This document shows, in pieces, positions 23,181 to 34,343 of a DNA stretch of 64,000 bases (the first letter of the stretch is position 1; every line of letters starts with the position of its first letter). Under the pieces are notes generated by a model. The model was not told where the DNA came from. It worked only from the letters and a program-made list of their open reading frames with translations, and did not search any database. Origin of the DNA: Lytechinus variegatus (taxonomy: Eukaryota > Echinodermata > Echinoidea > Temnopleuroida > Toxopneustidae); the NCBI RefSeq assembly GCF_018143015.1, contig NC_054740.1, forward strand, positions 54,013,296-54,077,295, read 5' to 3'. The position numbers and the translations under genes were made by a program.

Positions 23181-24145
23181 CTTTTTCAGGATAACAAACA
23201 TAATTGCCCAGAGCCAGAATGTTCAATTTTTTTTTTTACTCTTAGTTGCCATTTCATATAGGCACGTTTATAGGTTACATTGGACACCATGAAATATCCT
23301 ATATTCTGGAAATTTGCTCTCTTGCAGAAATGCAGAGGAAGCACCTGAGAACAGTCTCGAATAATTAAAAAAAATTGATGACCCCCCAACCCCCCCTGAA
23401 TTCGACCCTTAGTCTAGTCACAAAATATTGCCTTTTGTGTGAATGGCGGTCGGCATGGTGGTTTTTCATTTCTCAAATGCCACATTCATTCAAACCAGGC
23501 CATTCACCAAATCGATTTCCCGATCATATTACGAGCAAATGAGTACAACAAATGGACTTCGCAAATCAGTGAAATCGATGTCATCAAGGGCGAGGCAAAT
23601 GATGGTCATCCTCCTCGCGCTCGCCTAGCCTCGGAGGTTTGAGGTTTTAATTGAACTGAGCATGCGCAAATATGCGTTGCCATTAAACGATCTTCCTACG
23701 CAACGGCTGGGCATCAATTTTGTTACGCGATTTTAAAGAGCGATAAATGATCTCATTATGGACCTGATAATGATCCAAAGGTGACATCCCAGTGTGCATA
23801 CGCTTAGAAATTATTGATTCAAGCATGTCACGACCAGGTAACATTTGTTGAATTGTGTTTTTATTATGTGTTTGTAATTGTATCACCCTGTCGAGTGCTG
23901 TGGAAATGTTATCCCCATACCCATATGTGCGAATATGTGTTGTGTTTAAAAGTTTTGGTCGTTGATCATTATCATGACGTATGTTGTTGTTGTTAGCTTG
24001 GGTTTTGAGGCGCGTGTCATTCAGATATGAATATTTACGTATATGTATTTGTGTGTGTGTTTAGCCTGGCTGGAGGCGTCTGGGGACGCCTTCTACCTAC
24101 GTAGGGTTACTCCCCTAAAAAGCCTAGTAACGGCGTTAAACGCCT
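23181..24145. other. Intergenic, no gene recognised
   Basis: Only short chance frames. The phrase TAGCCTGGCTGGAGGCGTC at about 24062 resembles the end of the element at 24347. Confidence 0.5.
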
Positions 24146-25778
24146 GGGACCCGTTTCTCAACACTGTCGGTGTCATAAGTCTAACTTCTTGACTAAATCG
24201 GAGATAGTGAGCTACTTGTTTGCTAACTGTTTCACGAAGCCCTCTTTACCAAGATCGGGTACAAAAACCTCACTAAATAATTATGACACCTCCGAACCTG
24301 TCATAACTTCTTTCTTAGTGACGTAGTGGCATCACGTGGGTAGACTTAGCCTGGACTCTGGAGGCGTTCTGGGGTAAAAATCATAGTACTATTCGTACCT
24401 TTACCCCCTAACGCCTGGCGCTTGGCCCTATAGGGCCGTACATCGGAAAGGAAAATGCAACTATACAAATGCACCAAACAGCGCCTTATAATTTGAATCT
24501 GACGTTAACACTTCTGTACATGGGTAAAAATATCGGTTAGCAAAGATTGGTTAATATAGAATTTACTGAAATTGAAAGAAATGGCAGAAATGGGATGAAG
24601 AAATAAAAGTAGAAGAGAGTTTACTCACATTTGTTGTCTTCGCCATCTTGGATCCATTGTTAATGCAACCTAGTTACGTGACGCTTATAGAGGGCGGCAA
24701 AATCAAGTGCTAAAATGTCCCGCTTCAACCACTGAACTAGGGGGGTGTTTCATCAATATTGTCACGTGACAAATGTCAGTCGCGCGACAATATTGATGAA
24801 ACACCCCCCTAGTTCAGTGGTTGAAGCGGGACATTTTAGCACTTGATTTTGCCGCCCTCTATAAGCGTCACGTAACTAGGCCAGGCGTTAGGGGGTAAAG
24901 GTACGAATAGTACTATGATTTTTACCTAAGAATGCCTCCAGGCTAGGTAGACTATGGCATGCAAAAGTGCCGAGAAATTTGAAAAATTATAATCTTACGT
25001 AATCAATCATAGAGGTTGAAATTACATCCCAAAACAAGTGGGATAATGCATTCAATGATCATTGTAATACAAATTAACTATGAAAACTGTTGGTAAAACG
25101 CCACAAAACCATTTATTTTGAAATAGTGAAATAATTTAATCGATAATAATTCTACCACTTCAGGCCATCCATAACTGGACTTGTATTTGTCGTTTTCAGA
25201 CCCTATAGATATTTTGGATGATTCTAATCTCTAATTTATGTATATAATTTGTCAAATTGTAAGATTGGTATCAAAGATTTATATATAAAAAAGTTAAACT
25301 ATATTTCGATGATGTTTGGAATCGTAAAACATTGTATAATTATCATAATTTTACAAATAAAACCGTTATGGTTTACTTTCGTAAACTATTAAAACTGGAT
25401 ATTCCGGGGGTACCCATCTCAACGTCCTAGTGTGATAGTCATGAAATACATTATTCATTATTCCATTTTTCAGCAATTGAATGCCCCAGTCTTCATAGTC
25501 CAAGTATGTATGATGCATGATTTACCTTTGCTATTATTTTTAAAAGATGTAATACCCAATTCATCACAATATTTGCAATTTTGTCATAATTTTTCTTTTT
25601 GAAAATTATGCTATTTTGTAAGGCTACGTCTCGTCTGCTCTTTTTACCGATAGTATCGATATCAAGGTATTTTAGTTAGGAAGCCTTTCCTGAAACAGGT
25701 TTAGTAAGACTGGAACTAACTCCGTGGTTTGTGGATAAAGATATGACTAACTTGTCCAGGTGTTGAGAAACGGGCCCC
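24146..25778. mobile_element. Possible 1.6-kb inverted-repeat element carrying a nested foldback
   Basis: GGGACCCGTTTCTCAACAC at the left is mirrored by GTGTTGAGAAACGGGCCC at the right, with weaker inverted similarity further in (AAGTCTAACTTCTTGACTAA against GACTAACTTGTCC). No protein is encoded. Boundaries and class are uncertain. Confidence 0.4.
24347..24945. mobile_element. Foldback element with 8-bp duplication and perfect 95-bp palindrome
   Basis: Ends TAGCCTGGA / CCAGGCTA are inverted and flanked by the 8-bp duplication GGTAGACT (24339-24346 and 24946-24953). Outer arms are 24347-24418 and 24881-24945. Inside, 24669-24763 and 24786-24880 are exact reverse complements of each other (95 bp) around a 22-bp spacer. 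The segment 24419-24668 is unpaired. The 8-bp duplication points to hAT-like transposition, although TAGCC is not a canonical hAT end. Confidence 0.8.
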
Positions 25779-26487
25779 TGGCCTTGCTTCCCATGCCTGG
25801 CTGTAGAGGTAAGGATTACCCGTGGTGAACCTAGACCTAAATCACCAATTTCATTTTTTGTTTTTTGCCCAAAGTTATGTACGGTTCAACCACTTGTTCA
25901 CTGCTACCACCCTGCCTGTGGGGAATCTATTAGTAGGACTATGGCTAGACAGGAATAACCGTCGTTTCTGGGGATTTATTCAACAATTTCTGACATTTTA
26001 CTGTAATCCCCATTCACCGACGGTAAAGTGTCCGTGTGGGCTCCCATTTGTTATAACACCAGCACTTTTGTCCGACCAGAGTCCAAAGTTTGAGGTTATA
26101 TAACACATCGAGGTTACAATTTAAGGATATGTAAACTACAAATTAAAAATATTTAATTATTCAATTTTAAAATACTTTAAACGATATAGATGAAAATGCA
26201 TGAAAATTATACTTTACCGATGTTTAGTAGGGAAAAGCACATCTAATCGATCCAAATTAAGGCAGCCAAACTGTGAAATATTTACAAACGAACGGAGAGG
26301 GCGTCAACAATATACGAATGTGATATCGATGTTGCATTCCACCAGCACACCTACAAGGCAATAATACGATACGATACACTCACGAAGACAAACGATAATA
26401 GTTATAATCGCGATATATCGAGACAACGATAATGACGTCATTCAAGATGGCAACTTGCAAGAAAAACCGTCGGGACAGGAGAAAATG
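24954..26487. other. Intergenic, AT-rich, no gene
   Basis: No coding exon is supported. A 93-codon frame at 25822-26103 lacks domain features or splice context. The right inverted arm of the 24146 element lies at about 25660-25778. Confidence 0.5.
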
Positions 26488-26887
26488 TCTAATACCCCTT
26501 TCATAAACCCCATTAAAATGAATTAGGCGGCTAATAGCAGCATAATTTGGTCGTAAAATTGGAGGAGGACAAGAGTTATCCGCATTACTCTGATGCTGCT
26601 ATTATCCGCATAATAGCAGCATCGGGACAAGATTTTGAGTTTATGAACGCATTTCCAAATTATGCGGATAATTGCCATGGTGCGGTCACAAGGTCACCCT
26701 TTTCCAACACAACCGCATCGGAGGGGGCGTGTCCAGTTGTCATGGCGATTATCCCCCTTTTTCAGGACGGGCGCTCGTAAAAATAATGCGGCTTATTTTC
26801 GGAGTTTATGAACGCAATTTTTATTGAATTATCCGCATTACTCTTAGGCGGCTAATTGGAGGATAGGTTTATGAAAAGGGTATTAGA
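26488..26887. mobile_element. 400-bp MITE with 22-bp TIRs
   Basis: TCTAATACCCCTTTCATAAA at the left is mirrored by TTTATGAAAAGGGTATTAGA at the right. Inside are repeated phrases TTATCCGCATTACTCT and GGCGGCTAAT in both orientations. A reading frame at 26547-26780 falls entirely within it and is not a gene. Confidence 0.7.
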
Positions 26888-27780
26888 TGACAGATTTCTC
26901 AATCATCCAGTGGATTTTTTTTCAATAACGCCGGTCCAAGGTATGCAATTACTTAAGTTATTTATATTTCCCTGGTAATTAAACTGTAAATTTCGCTCAA
27001 AAAACAGTTTTAAATCGCGATCTATAAAATGCTAGTTCACTATACGTTGTCTGTAGCCACGGACCCCCAACCTCTTCAGTCTATGTATGGTGAGTGGAGC
27101 AAACGTAGTTCAGCGGAACAACCAAAATACAGAGACTGAAGCTTTTGGTCTAGACTATGCCATGCTAATGTTGTACAGAGCACACACTTTAAAAAATCAT
27201 TAAAATATCACTTTTGTGACCAAAATTACTATTTCAATACAGTTGCAATTTATTTTTATTAGTAACTTGACAATAATTTTTGTATTCACCAGAGCGCTCA
27301 AAAACTTGAATTTTTGGCATATTTTTATGTACGCCCTCTATTGGTGGAAAGTAATATGGCATGAAAATTTTCATTTTTGGATCTCTATTTTTAATTCAGA
27401 AAAAAATTATTCAAAGAGTCAAATTTAAATAAGAGCCAAGTTGTATAAGAAATAAGTGTAATGGAAGCTGTCAGTGTAAAAAAATTAAGCATTTGTCCCA
27501 AAGAAAAAGAGAAAATAAGCCAAACATTGCCACCCTTATTTTGCCACACATGGAGATACAACTGAGAACAAGGTTATATATAACCTTGTTTATTGAATGA
27601 GTGTGTACACCTGTACATGGGCAAGTTTTATGTTTAAATCTACCCCCATTTTTATAATATCTAATTTTCATTAAATGAATAGTAGTAAAATTGAAAAAAA
27701 GTTAAGAGCAAGAGCATTCACTTACCCTGTCTGTTAAAGTCACCATTTTGCTTTCTTTTGTTATCGATACCTAGATACCA
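26888..27780. other. Intergenic, no gene
   Basis: Unique-looking AT-rich sequence with one small hairpin (AAGGTTATATATAACCTT near 27570). Confidence 0.5.
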
Positions 27781-27799
27781 CACGTGTGCAGAGCTGCAA

Positions 27800-27985
27800 C
27801 CTAGATTTTAAAAATACTTGCAATTGCCGATTAATATCACGATTTGTAAAATATTTGTTTCGGTTGATAAATATAAAGTAATTTATATGATATCTATTGA
27901 TTAAAACAAATATTTTGCGATTCCTGATATCTATCAGCAGATGCAAGTATTTTTTAAATCCAAGATGGCAGCTCTACACTCTACA
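27800..27985. repeat. Short palindromic element
   Basis: GCAGAGCTGC...TTTTAAAAATACTTGCA at the left is mirrored by TGCAAGTATTTTTTAAA...GGCAGCTCT at the right. It is about 185 bp with a central AT-rich loop. Confidence 0.45.
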
Positions 27986-28956
27986 CACAGTGTAGCCTGG
28001 GGCGTTTTGGGGAGTGAAAGTCATATACTGTACGTATGGTCACTCCCCACTAACCCCTGGGACCCTTGCCTATATTTCCCCACATACGGGTACAAAACCA
28101 GAAACTTTCGCCCCCGAGAATTCTACTTTTCCTCTAAAAGATCTAGCCCTAAAACACGTACATGGGGTCCAACTTCATTTCCAACATTTCTTTGATATTG
28201 ATTTCATTTTTAAAGAAGAATTCATTAAAAAAACAAGAGATTTGTTATGAAAAGATGGGAAGAGCTTACAGCCGTGTTTACGTCGCCATCTTGATTTTTT
28301 TGTCTTCCGCTTGGCGACAGCACGCAAACTTTAATTGTCAGGGTGAACTTCCCTTTTTAGTCATGGGGAAAATATCACTGGAAAGTGGAAGGATGTTGTT
28401 TTTGTGTATGACTTCGAATAATGGAATTTTCTGTCAAGTTTGCCTCATGCAACTATTATATTTAATTTTGTTTCATGAAAACTCTTCAAAGTTTAAAGTG
28501 ATTGCAAAGCAAACCAAGAAAAGTGAAATCCCTCGGAAAAATATGACAATCAAAACAAAAAGAAATGAATGAAATTAGATGGTCTTAATTATCTCACTGG
28601 AAGCATATTGCTTTTGTGCATGACTTTGAGTAGTGGATTTTCTGTCTTGCAACTATTTGGAGCATACAGTTTATTCCCTTGGACTGATGAACAGGCATAG
28701 TCCTACAGCATCATTGGATAAAAGTAAAAGAAAGGAAAATGCTCTAAGTTGAACTTCTAGCTTAGTTATTTCATGAAAAGTCTTCCAATTTAAAGAGATT
28801 GAAAAGCAAACCAGGACAAGTTAACCCCCCCCCTCGTGTATTGCACCTGCCGGTCCCAGCAAATTTCAGGTCAAGTCAATCTTGATGTTCATATGCCATA
28901 ATAATCAATAAAATGATTGTGGGAATTAGCGGAAAGACAAGACAAAAAGAAATAAA
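27986..28956. other. Intergenic with a diverged direct repeat
   Basis: 28365-28535 and 28590-28830 share ordered phrases (ATCACTGGAA, TTTGTGTATGACTT, TTTCTGTC, TTTCATGAAAA, AAGCAAACCA), so they are an old duplication. The phrase GGGTGAACTTCCCTTTTTAG near 28341 is a leftover family 3 MITE end. No gene. Confidence 0.45.
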
Positions 28957-29191
28957 TATAATTCAATTCAATTCAATTTATTTTTCTCAGTATAAAAACA
29001 ATACAAATATAGTACAAACATTAAATAAATCAGACATGGATATAAATAAAATATTATACTGAAAGGGTAGCAGCCAAAAAGAAGTTAACCTTATGTACGG
29101 CCGACCCAAATAAAATACATTATTTGAACAATTAAAGTAGAAAAGGGGAAAGAATTACCTAACTAACCCAAACAAACAATCAGAATAATAA

Positions 29192-32100
29192 TTAAGTAAA
29201 AAATGAATAAGTAGTGATGATTTTATATTTACAATTTCTCCTAAAAACATTAAGAGAGCAACTATCCTTAAGATCCTTTGATAAAGTATTCCAAATTAAT
29301 GGTCCCCTATAAAAAATTGAGTTTTGAAATAATTTTGTTCTTACTTTAGGTATATGAAAATCATTATTGCCCCTGGTTGTATAATTATGTACATTACAAT
29401 TTAAAACAAAATAATTACATATTGACTGAGGTAAAAAATATTTATAACACTTGTACATAAAAATTGCAGTCTCATGATTGTAAAAGTCATAAAATTTCAA
29501 AATCCTCTGAGACTTAAAAATTGGTTCTGTATGAGCATAAAAAGACGAATGATTAACAATTCTTATTGCACGTTTTTGAAGTTTAAAAATTCTATCCAGG
29601 TGTGAATAAGAAGCACTGCCCCAGGCAAGAATACCGTAACTTAAAAAAGGTGCAACAAGTGCGTGATAAATATTTCGTAAAACAGTAATTGGAAAATTGC
29701 GTAATCTGTACAAAATGCCTATGATTTTGGAAATTCTATTACAAATCAAATCAATATGAGGAACCCATAGCAACTTACTATCAATTATAATACCAAGAAA
29801 TTTGACTTGCGATGCCTTTGCTACACTAAAATTTGCTAATTGCACCTGCAGATTGTCAATGCATATTTTTTTATTTGTAAAAACCATATACTGTGTTTTA
29901 GAAATATTTACAGATAATTTATTAATGGTCAACCAAGAAGTCACCTTTTTTAATTCATTATTAAATTGCACTTGCAGAACATCAATATTATCATGTGACA
30001 TAAAAATATTAGTATCGTCGGCAAATAAAATATATTTCAATTTCGAAGATACATTGCACAGATCATTTATATACAAAGTAAATAAAAGGGGCCCGAGGAT
30101 AGAACCTTGGGGTACTCCACACCTTAAGTCCTTATAATTTGATTGTTGACTATTTAAAGTTACAAATTGTTGTCTATGACTTAAATAGTTGTTTAAAAGA
30201 TCCCAAATTTTCCCCCTTATTCCATATTTGAATAATTTTTTCATGAGTATTCTATGATCAAGTGTGTCAAACGCTTTCTGTAAATCCAAAAATAAGCCAA
30301 TTGATACACCTTTCATTTCAATAACACTAGTAATACTTTGAATAAAATCAAGTAATGCTGAAGATGTGGAATACCCCACCCGAAATCCATGTTGGTTCGG
30401 ACTAATAATATTGCACTCATTGATAAAATTCAGTAATCTAACATATATACATTTCTCAAAAATCTTTGAAAAAACAGGTAAAATGGAAATTGGGCGATAG
30501 TTTGTAAGTATTTCAGGGCAACCACCTTTAAAAATGGGAATAACCCGACCAATTTTCATTTGTGTCGGAAAAATCCCTGACTCAAGGCAGGCATTGAATA
30601 TTGCACATAAAGGTTGACACAAAAAATAAATACTTTTTTTTATCACTCTCATATCAATACCATCATGGCCCACATTTGACTTGTTTTTAAAATTTTTTAC
30701 TATTTCAATAATTTCACCTATGGTTATTGGATTACAATACATTGACTTGTCATTACCCTTAATATGAGTGGTGACATCTTGACTAGGTGAGTTTGCAAAA
30801 CTACTATTTAACTTGAATCCAATGTTTACAAAATAGTTATTCAAAATATCAGGGAACAAGTTTGAATCTGTAACTTCATCTCCGTCAACAATAACTTTGC
30901 GTATATAAACGCCTTTATGTTCTTTACCCATGGCTGTATTGATCACATTCCATGTTTTCTTCATATTGCCTTTGGCACAGTTAAACTGATCTTTATAATA
31001 TTCAATTTTACGAGATTTAATTTTATTGGTTAGAAGATTCCGCATTTTTTTGTATACCTTTATCCGATAATTTGAAGGATTTTTTAAATAAAGTTTATAT
31101 AAACGAGATTTTTTCTTAATCAGATTACGAATTTCTTGCGTAATCCATGGTTTATCTTTTCTTTTTGTTTTAAACTTTGTTTTCTTGATTGGAAATTCTT
31201 TTTCATACAATATAGAAAATTTATTTATAAAATCATTATAGCAAATGTTTGGATCATTTAAAGATAAGGACCAATTGAAAGTGCTTATACGTTCAATGAA
31301 TTTATTGATATTTACATCAGATATATCTCGTGATTGAAAGCATCCATTTTCTTTTTGAGAACATTTAAGGTCACAAATACAATAAATAGTAAAATGGTCA
31401 CTAATGTCATTTACAAGAATACCTGATGATATATGGCAAGTAGCATTTGTGAAAATATTATCAATCAAAGAAATAGAAGTACTTGTAACACGAGTTGGAT
31501 AAGATATTAGAGGTGACATGGAAAATGACAACAGCAAATCCAAATACATATTAATGTAATGCACAGTGCCAACTTTAAGCAAGTCCAAGTTAAAATCACC
31601 AAATAGATAAAACACTTTATGTTCAGAATTTACAATATTTAAAGTCTTTTCTAAATATGTCAAAAAATCTGGAATGGACTGGCCTGGTGGTCTATAAATT
31701 ATACCTAATACAATTGATTTATTGCACATAGATAATTCTATAAAAGTGCTTTCAACAAATAAATCATTAACCTCTAGATCTTGGCGTTGTCTATACTGCA
31801 AATTGCTTTTTACATATAGCCCAACACCACCTCCTCTTCGAATAGTACGTGCATTGCTAACAAAAGAGTAATTTTGAAGATTATAAAGGCTTTGTAATGT
31901 ATACTGCTTAAACCATGTTTCGGTTACACCAACAATAGTTGGCTGAAAATCTAGAGATGACAAATATGTAGTTAAATTATCAAAGTTGTGGGATAAACTG
32001 CGACAATTGAAATGCATACAAGATAAGCTGTTTTCTAGCCGAGCCTTTGTAAATGTAGATTGGAGATGATTATTAAATTCACTAACAGAATAGTATGTTT

Positions 32101-32221
32101 CTGGTGGCAAAGGTATGTTATCTTCAGAACCAGCAGGGGTTAAATATTCATGTAATCTATTCAGATTAGATCTATACTCATCACTACGGTTTGAATTATT
32201 TAATACGTCAAAAAAAGACAT
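29192..32221 (-). CDS. LINE ORF2: AP endonuclease + reverse transcriptase
   Basis: 1009 aa, uninterrupted. The N-terminal endonuclease shows FNCRSL (71-76), TETWF with Glu101, GIIYRPP (173-179), GDFNLD with Asp209 and Asn211, LIDNIFTN (252-259) and SDHF (274-277), the catalytic set of APE-type nucleases. The reverse transcriptase follows: NYRPISILP (574-582), FLDLQKAFDTLDH (644-656), GVPQGSILGPLLF (702-714) and the active site FADD (733-736). The C-terminal domain ends with the RGPLIWNTL motif common in CR1-like elements. The encoded enzyme would nick the target DNA and prime reverse transcription there. All key residues are present, so this copy may still supply activity. Confidence 0.93.
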   Translation of the reverse strand: MSFFDVLNNSNRSDEYRSNLNRLHEYLTPAGSEDNIPLPPETYYSVSEFNNHLQSTFTKARLENSLSCMHFNCRSLSHNFDNLTTYLSSLDFQPTIVGVTETWFKQYTLQSLYNLQNYSFVSNARTIRRGGGVGLYVKSNLQYRQRQDLEVNDLFVESTFIELSMCNKSIVLGIIYRPPGQSIPDFLTYLEKTLNIVNSEHKVFYLFGDFNLDLLKVGTVHYINMYLDLLLSFSMSPLISYPTRVTSTSISLIDNIFTNATCHISSGILVNDISDHFTIYCICDLKCSQKENGCFQSRDISDVNINKFIERISTFNWSLSLNDPNICYNDFINKFSILYEKEFPIKKTKFKTKRKDKPWITQEIRNLIKKKSRLYKLYLKNPSNYRIKVYKKMRNLLTNKIKSRKIEYYKDQFNCAKGNMKKTWNVINTAMGKEHKGVYIRKVIVDGDEVTDSNLFPDILNNYFVNIGFKLNSSFANSPSQDVTTHIKGNDKSMYCNPITIGEIIEIVKNFKNKSNVGHDGIDMRVIKKSIYFLCQPLCAIFNACLESGIFPTQMKIGRVIPIFKGGCPEILTNYRPISILPVFSKIFEKCIYVRLLNFINECNIISPNQHGFRVGYSTSSALLDFIQSITSVIEMKGVSIGLFLDLQKAFDTLDHRILMKKLFKYGIRGKIWDLLNNYLSHRQQFVTLNSQQSNYKDLRCGVPQGSILGPLLFTLYINDLCNVSSKLKYILFADDTNIFMSHDNIDVLQVQFNNELKKVTSWLTINKLSVNISKTQYMVFTNKKICIDNLQVQLANFSVAKASQVKFLGIIIDSKLLWVPHIDLICNRISKIIGILYRLRNFPITVLRNIYHALVAPFLSYGILAWGSASYSHLDRIFKLQKRAIRIVNHSSFYAHTEPIFKSQRILKFYDFYNHETAIFMYKCYKYFLPQSICNYFVLNCNVHNYTTRGNNDFHIPKVRTKLFQNSIFYRGPLIWNTLSKDLKDSCSLNVFRRNCKYKIITTYSFFT

Positions 32222-32467
32222 TGGGAAAATAAACTAAAAGAAAGAAATCACAAAACACACACACATAAAATCAAAATTAAAAAAAAACAAGCAAAGAACT
32301 ACAAAATTTATTACAATAAATCAAAATATAATGCGATTAAAAGACAAGTTAAAATTTACTAATTAAAGTTAATAGTAGCCAGTGAGTGCTCACTTGGAGA
32401 AAATAATTACTACTACAGCTGACCATGTTTACCATGTTTGTATACACATTCATGGAATGTTTACCCT

Positions 32468-33337
32468 TTACAGTCTGTCCAAGTCTCTCTTTGAGTTGAT
32501 TTGTTTCTTTGACTCTTTGCCATTTGTTTTGACAGACACAAGGATCCTTCCATCCATTGACCATGCTTTTGAGATTTTACATTCTGGTTTTCTTGCTTCA
32601 GTTTGTGCTTGCCAAAGCAGACGCCGGTTGGTATCTGTCAGATCTTCATAGATGCTGATTCCTGTGTTTTTCGATTTCAGTTGTTTACGATTTCTCAACA
32701 GGTCTTGACGATGTTTGTAGGATACCAATTTGACGATGATGGGTCGTGGTTTTGGACGGATTCCTTCAGGTGGTGGTCTTTGTCGATTCACACGGTGGCT
32801 GCGATCAATTGCAGAGAGTGGTAGATCTACCCCTACATCTTTAGCAATGCGTATCACTATTTGATCAGTACTTTCTCCTTCTGTTTCCTGCACACCGAAT
32901 ATACGCACTGTATTTCTACGCGAGTATTGCTCCGCGTCGTTGGCTTTCTTCTTGAGACACCTAATTTCCTCAACATCCTGCTCTCTCTCCTTATGTAAAT
33001 CAGTGATCTTCTTCTGACATGTTGATAATTTACTTTGAATTTCAAGCAACTCTCCGTCATGATGTTCAATCTGACTGGACAGACGACTGCACTTTTCCTC
33101 CATGGCATGCTGACAAGCGGTTACCTGATTAGAAAGGTCAGATATTCGACCATTTTGGCTCTGCAGACGATTTGTCAGATCACTTAACTTCTCCTCAAGC
33201 GACGAATGTGAAGCATCAATCTATTGGCGAAAGTTGATCTAGGTAGATCAGTGCACAGGCTGTTTAAATCACCTTCATTTTTTATAAAATTTAAATCATT
33301 GTTTTTAAGAAAAATTCACTGATGTCAACACTGCCAT
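32468..33337 (-). pseudogene. LINE ORF1 (coiled coil + RRM-like), broken near 5' end
   Basis: The frame is open from a TAG at 33223-33221 to a stop at 32468. It encodes a heptad-rich coiled coil, then SRRNTVRIFGV and a basic C-terminal half with SYKHRQDLLRNR, as in ORF1 proteins of CR1/L1-like elements that bind RNA as trimers. Upstream coding continues in another frame (KNEGDLNSLCTDLPRSTFAN), with a candidate ATG at 33337 (MAVLTSVNFS). At least two frame changes (near 33222 and 33306) therefore separate the start from the main body. An internal ATG at 33103 would give a 211-aa product lacking the N-terminus. Confidence 0.7.
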
Positions 33338-33398
33338 CTTCTCAAAAGTAATGCAAAATGGCGCAGCCACAAATGAAAATACATTCAGGCTAAGTTGT

Positions 33399-33840
33399 AA
33401 GTAAAGATTTTGGAGTGATTATTGACTTTAAAGCTTAGTTTCAACTTTTACGCTTTTGACCAACACTTTCAGTCAAAGACCCTTTAAACCAATATAGCCA
33501 TTTTAGGCTAATGAATCTCACATTTACTTCACAAGTAAAAAGATCCTTCTACTCCTATATAAGCCTTGATTAGACCACAATTGGAGTATGTAGATGGAGT
33601 CCTTAATTAAAGAAACATATTCATGCACCACCAGAAAATTTACAAAGAAGGGCCACTTAAAATTGGTGCTCGAGGGAAAGACACATTTTAAGCAATGATT
33701 GACTCAACTTAAGCTCCCTAAATTGACATGGTACTGTACCTTGCATGAGAACATATGATTGTAATGTTCAACTTATGTCACAGATATGACCAGGAGGTGG
33801 TGCCAGATCTGGGTTACTCACGTGCATGGGCCTACCTAGC
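33399..33840 (+). mobile_element. Degraded LINE reverse-transcriptase remnant
   Basis: Conceptual fragments in plus-strand frames match the C-terminal third of CR1/Jockey-type ORF2: VKDFGVIIDFKA (33399 on), ALIRPQLEYVDGVLN (about 33565) and YDQEVVPDLGYS (about 33785). Stops and frame changes are many. It is older than, and opposite in orientation to, the neighbouring LINE. Confidence 0.5.
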
Positions 33841-34233
33841 CCTAGGTACCAGATGTAATAACGAATGTCTTTTTATCCCAAGGTCGGTCACTGAGAAACC
33901 TTAAAAATAGGAACACTTTGGAATTAGTCTTGATAATGATTTACTTAATGCACCCAGAGTCCTTTGAGAATGGACCTGATATTTTTGGAATGGGACACAG
34001 TGAAATACAAATGTTGACATTGACCCACAAGGACATGATCCATCATTCAGCCAACTTAAAAGCTAGGAGACGGAATTTGGATCTGATTCTGAATGAATAC
34101 AGAGGCTTCAGCCTGCGTTCAGAAGCATCCATATGTACCCATTTAGTAAAGAGCCATGATCGACTTAAATCTGATAATTTGATGTTTGAATAATATTTTT
34201 TTATTCACTTTTGTAATTGTTTTCAAATGATAG

Positions 34234-34343
34234 GTTCCATGAGGAAGAGAAGAGGCCTTGATGCATCCCCTTCATCAAACTCACCTCAAGCCGGTCTTGA
34301 GCCATGTCATACATGTGGAAGAACATTCCTGCCAGATGTTTTG
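34234..34343 (+). CDS. ZC2HC1: ZC2HC1 exon with start codon and first half of finger 1
   Basis: ATG at 34239 begins MRKRRGLDASPSSNS, then PCHTCGRTFLPDVL up to donor TTG|GTAAGA, phase 0. The basic, Ser-rich leader resembles the short N-termini of relatives. The coding part is 34239-34343. Confidence 0.75.

Larger units (their letters stand above)
28957..33395 (-). mobile_element. CR1-like LINE, near full length
   Basis: A non-LTR retrotransposon read on the minus strand: ORF1 (about 33337-32468), a 246-bp gap, ORF2 (32221-29192), a short UTR and a (TTGAA)n-type tail at 28959-28978. The microsatellite tail and FADD-type RT place it in the CR1/L2/Jockey-like group; the exact clade is uncertain. 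ORF2 is open throughout, so the insertion is young or under recent selection, but ORF1 is broken near its start. The 5' limit is approximate because an older LINE remnant in opposite orientation begins at about 33399. Confidence 0.85.

Noticed and set aside
25822-26103. 93-codon plus-strand frame
   Set aside because: No domain, no splice or promoter context and no family resemblance.
26547-26780. 77-codon plus-strand frame
   Set aside because: Lies wholly inside the MITE 26488-26887.
28162-28572. 136-codon plus-strand frame
   Set aside because: Covers a decayed MITE end and part of a diverged direct repeat; no recognisable protein features.
33918-34193. 91-codon frame just before ZC2HC1
   Set aside because: Not similar to the ZC2HC1 N-terminus and not joined to it by fitting splice sites; it probably follows the LINE remnant by chance.
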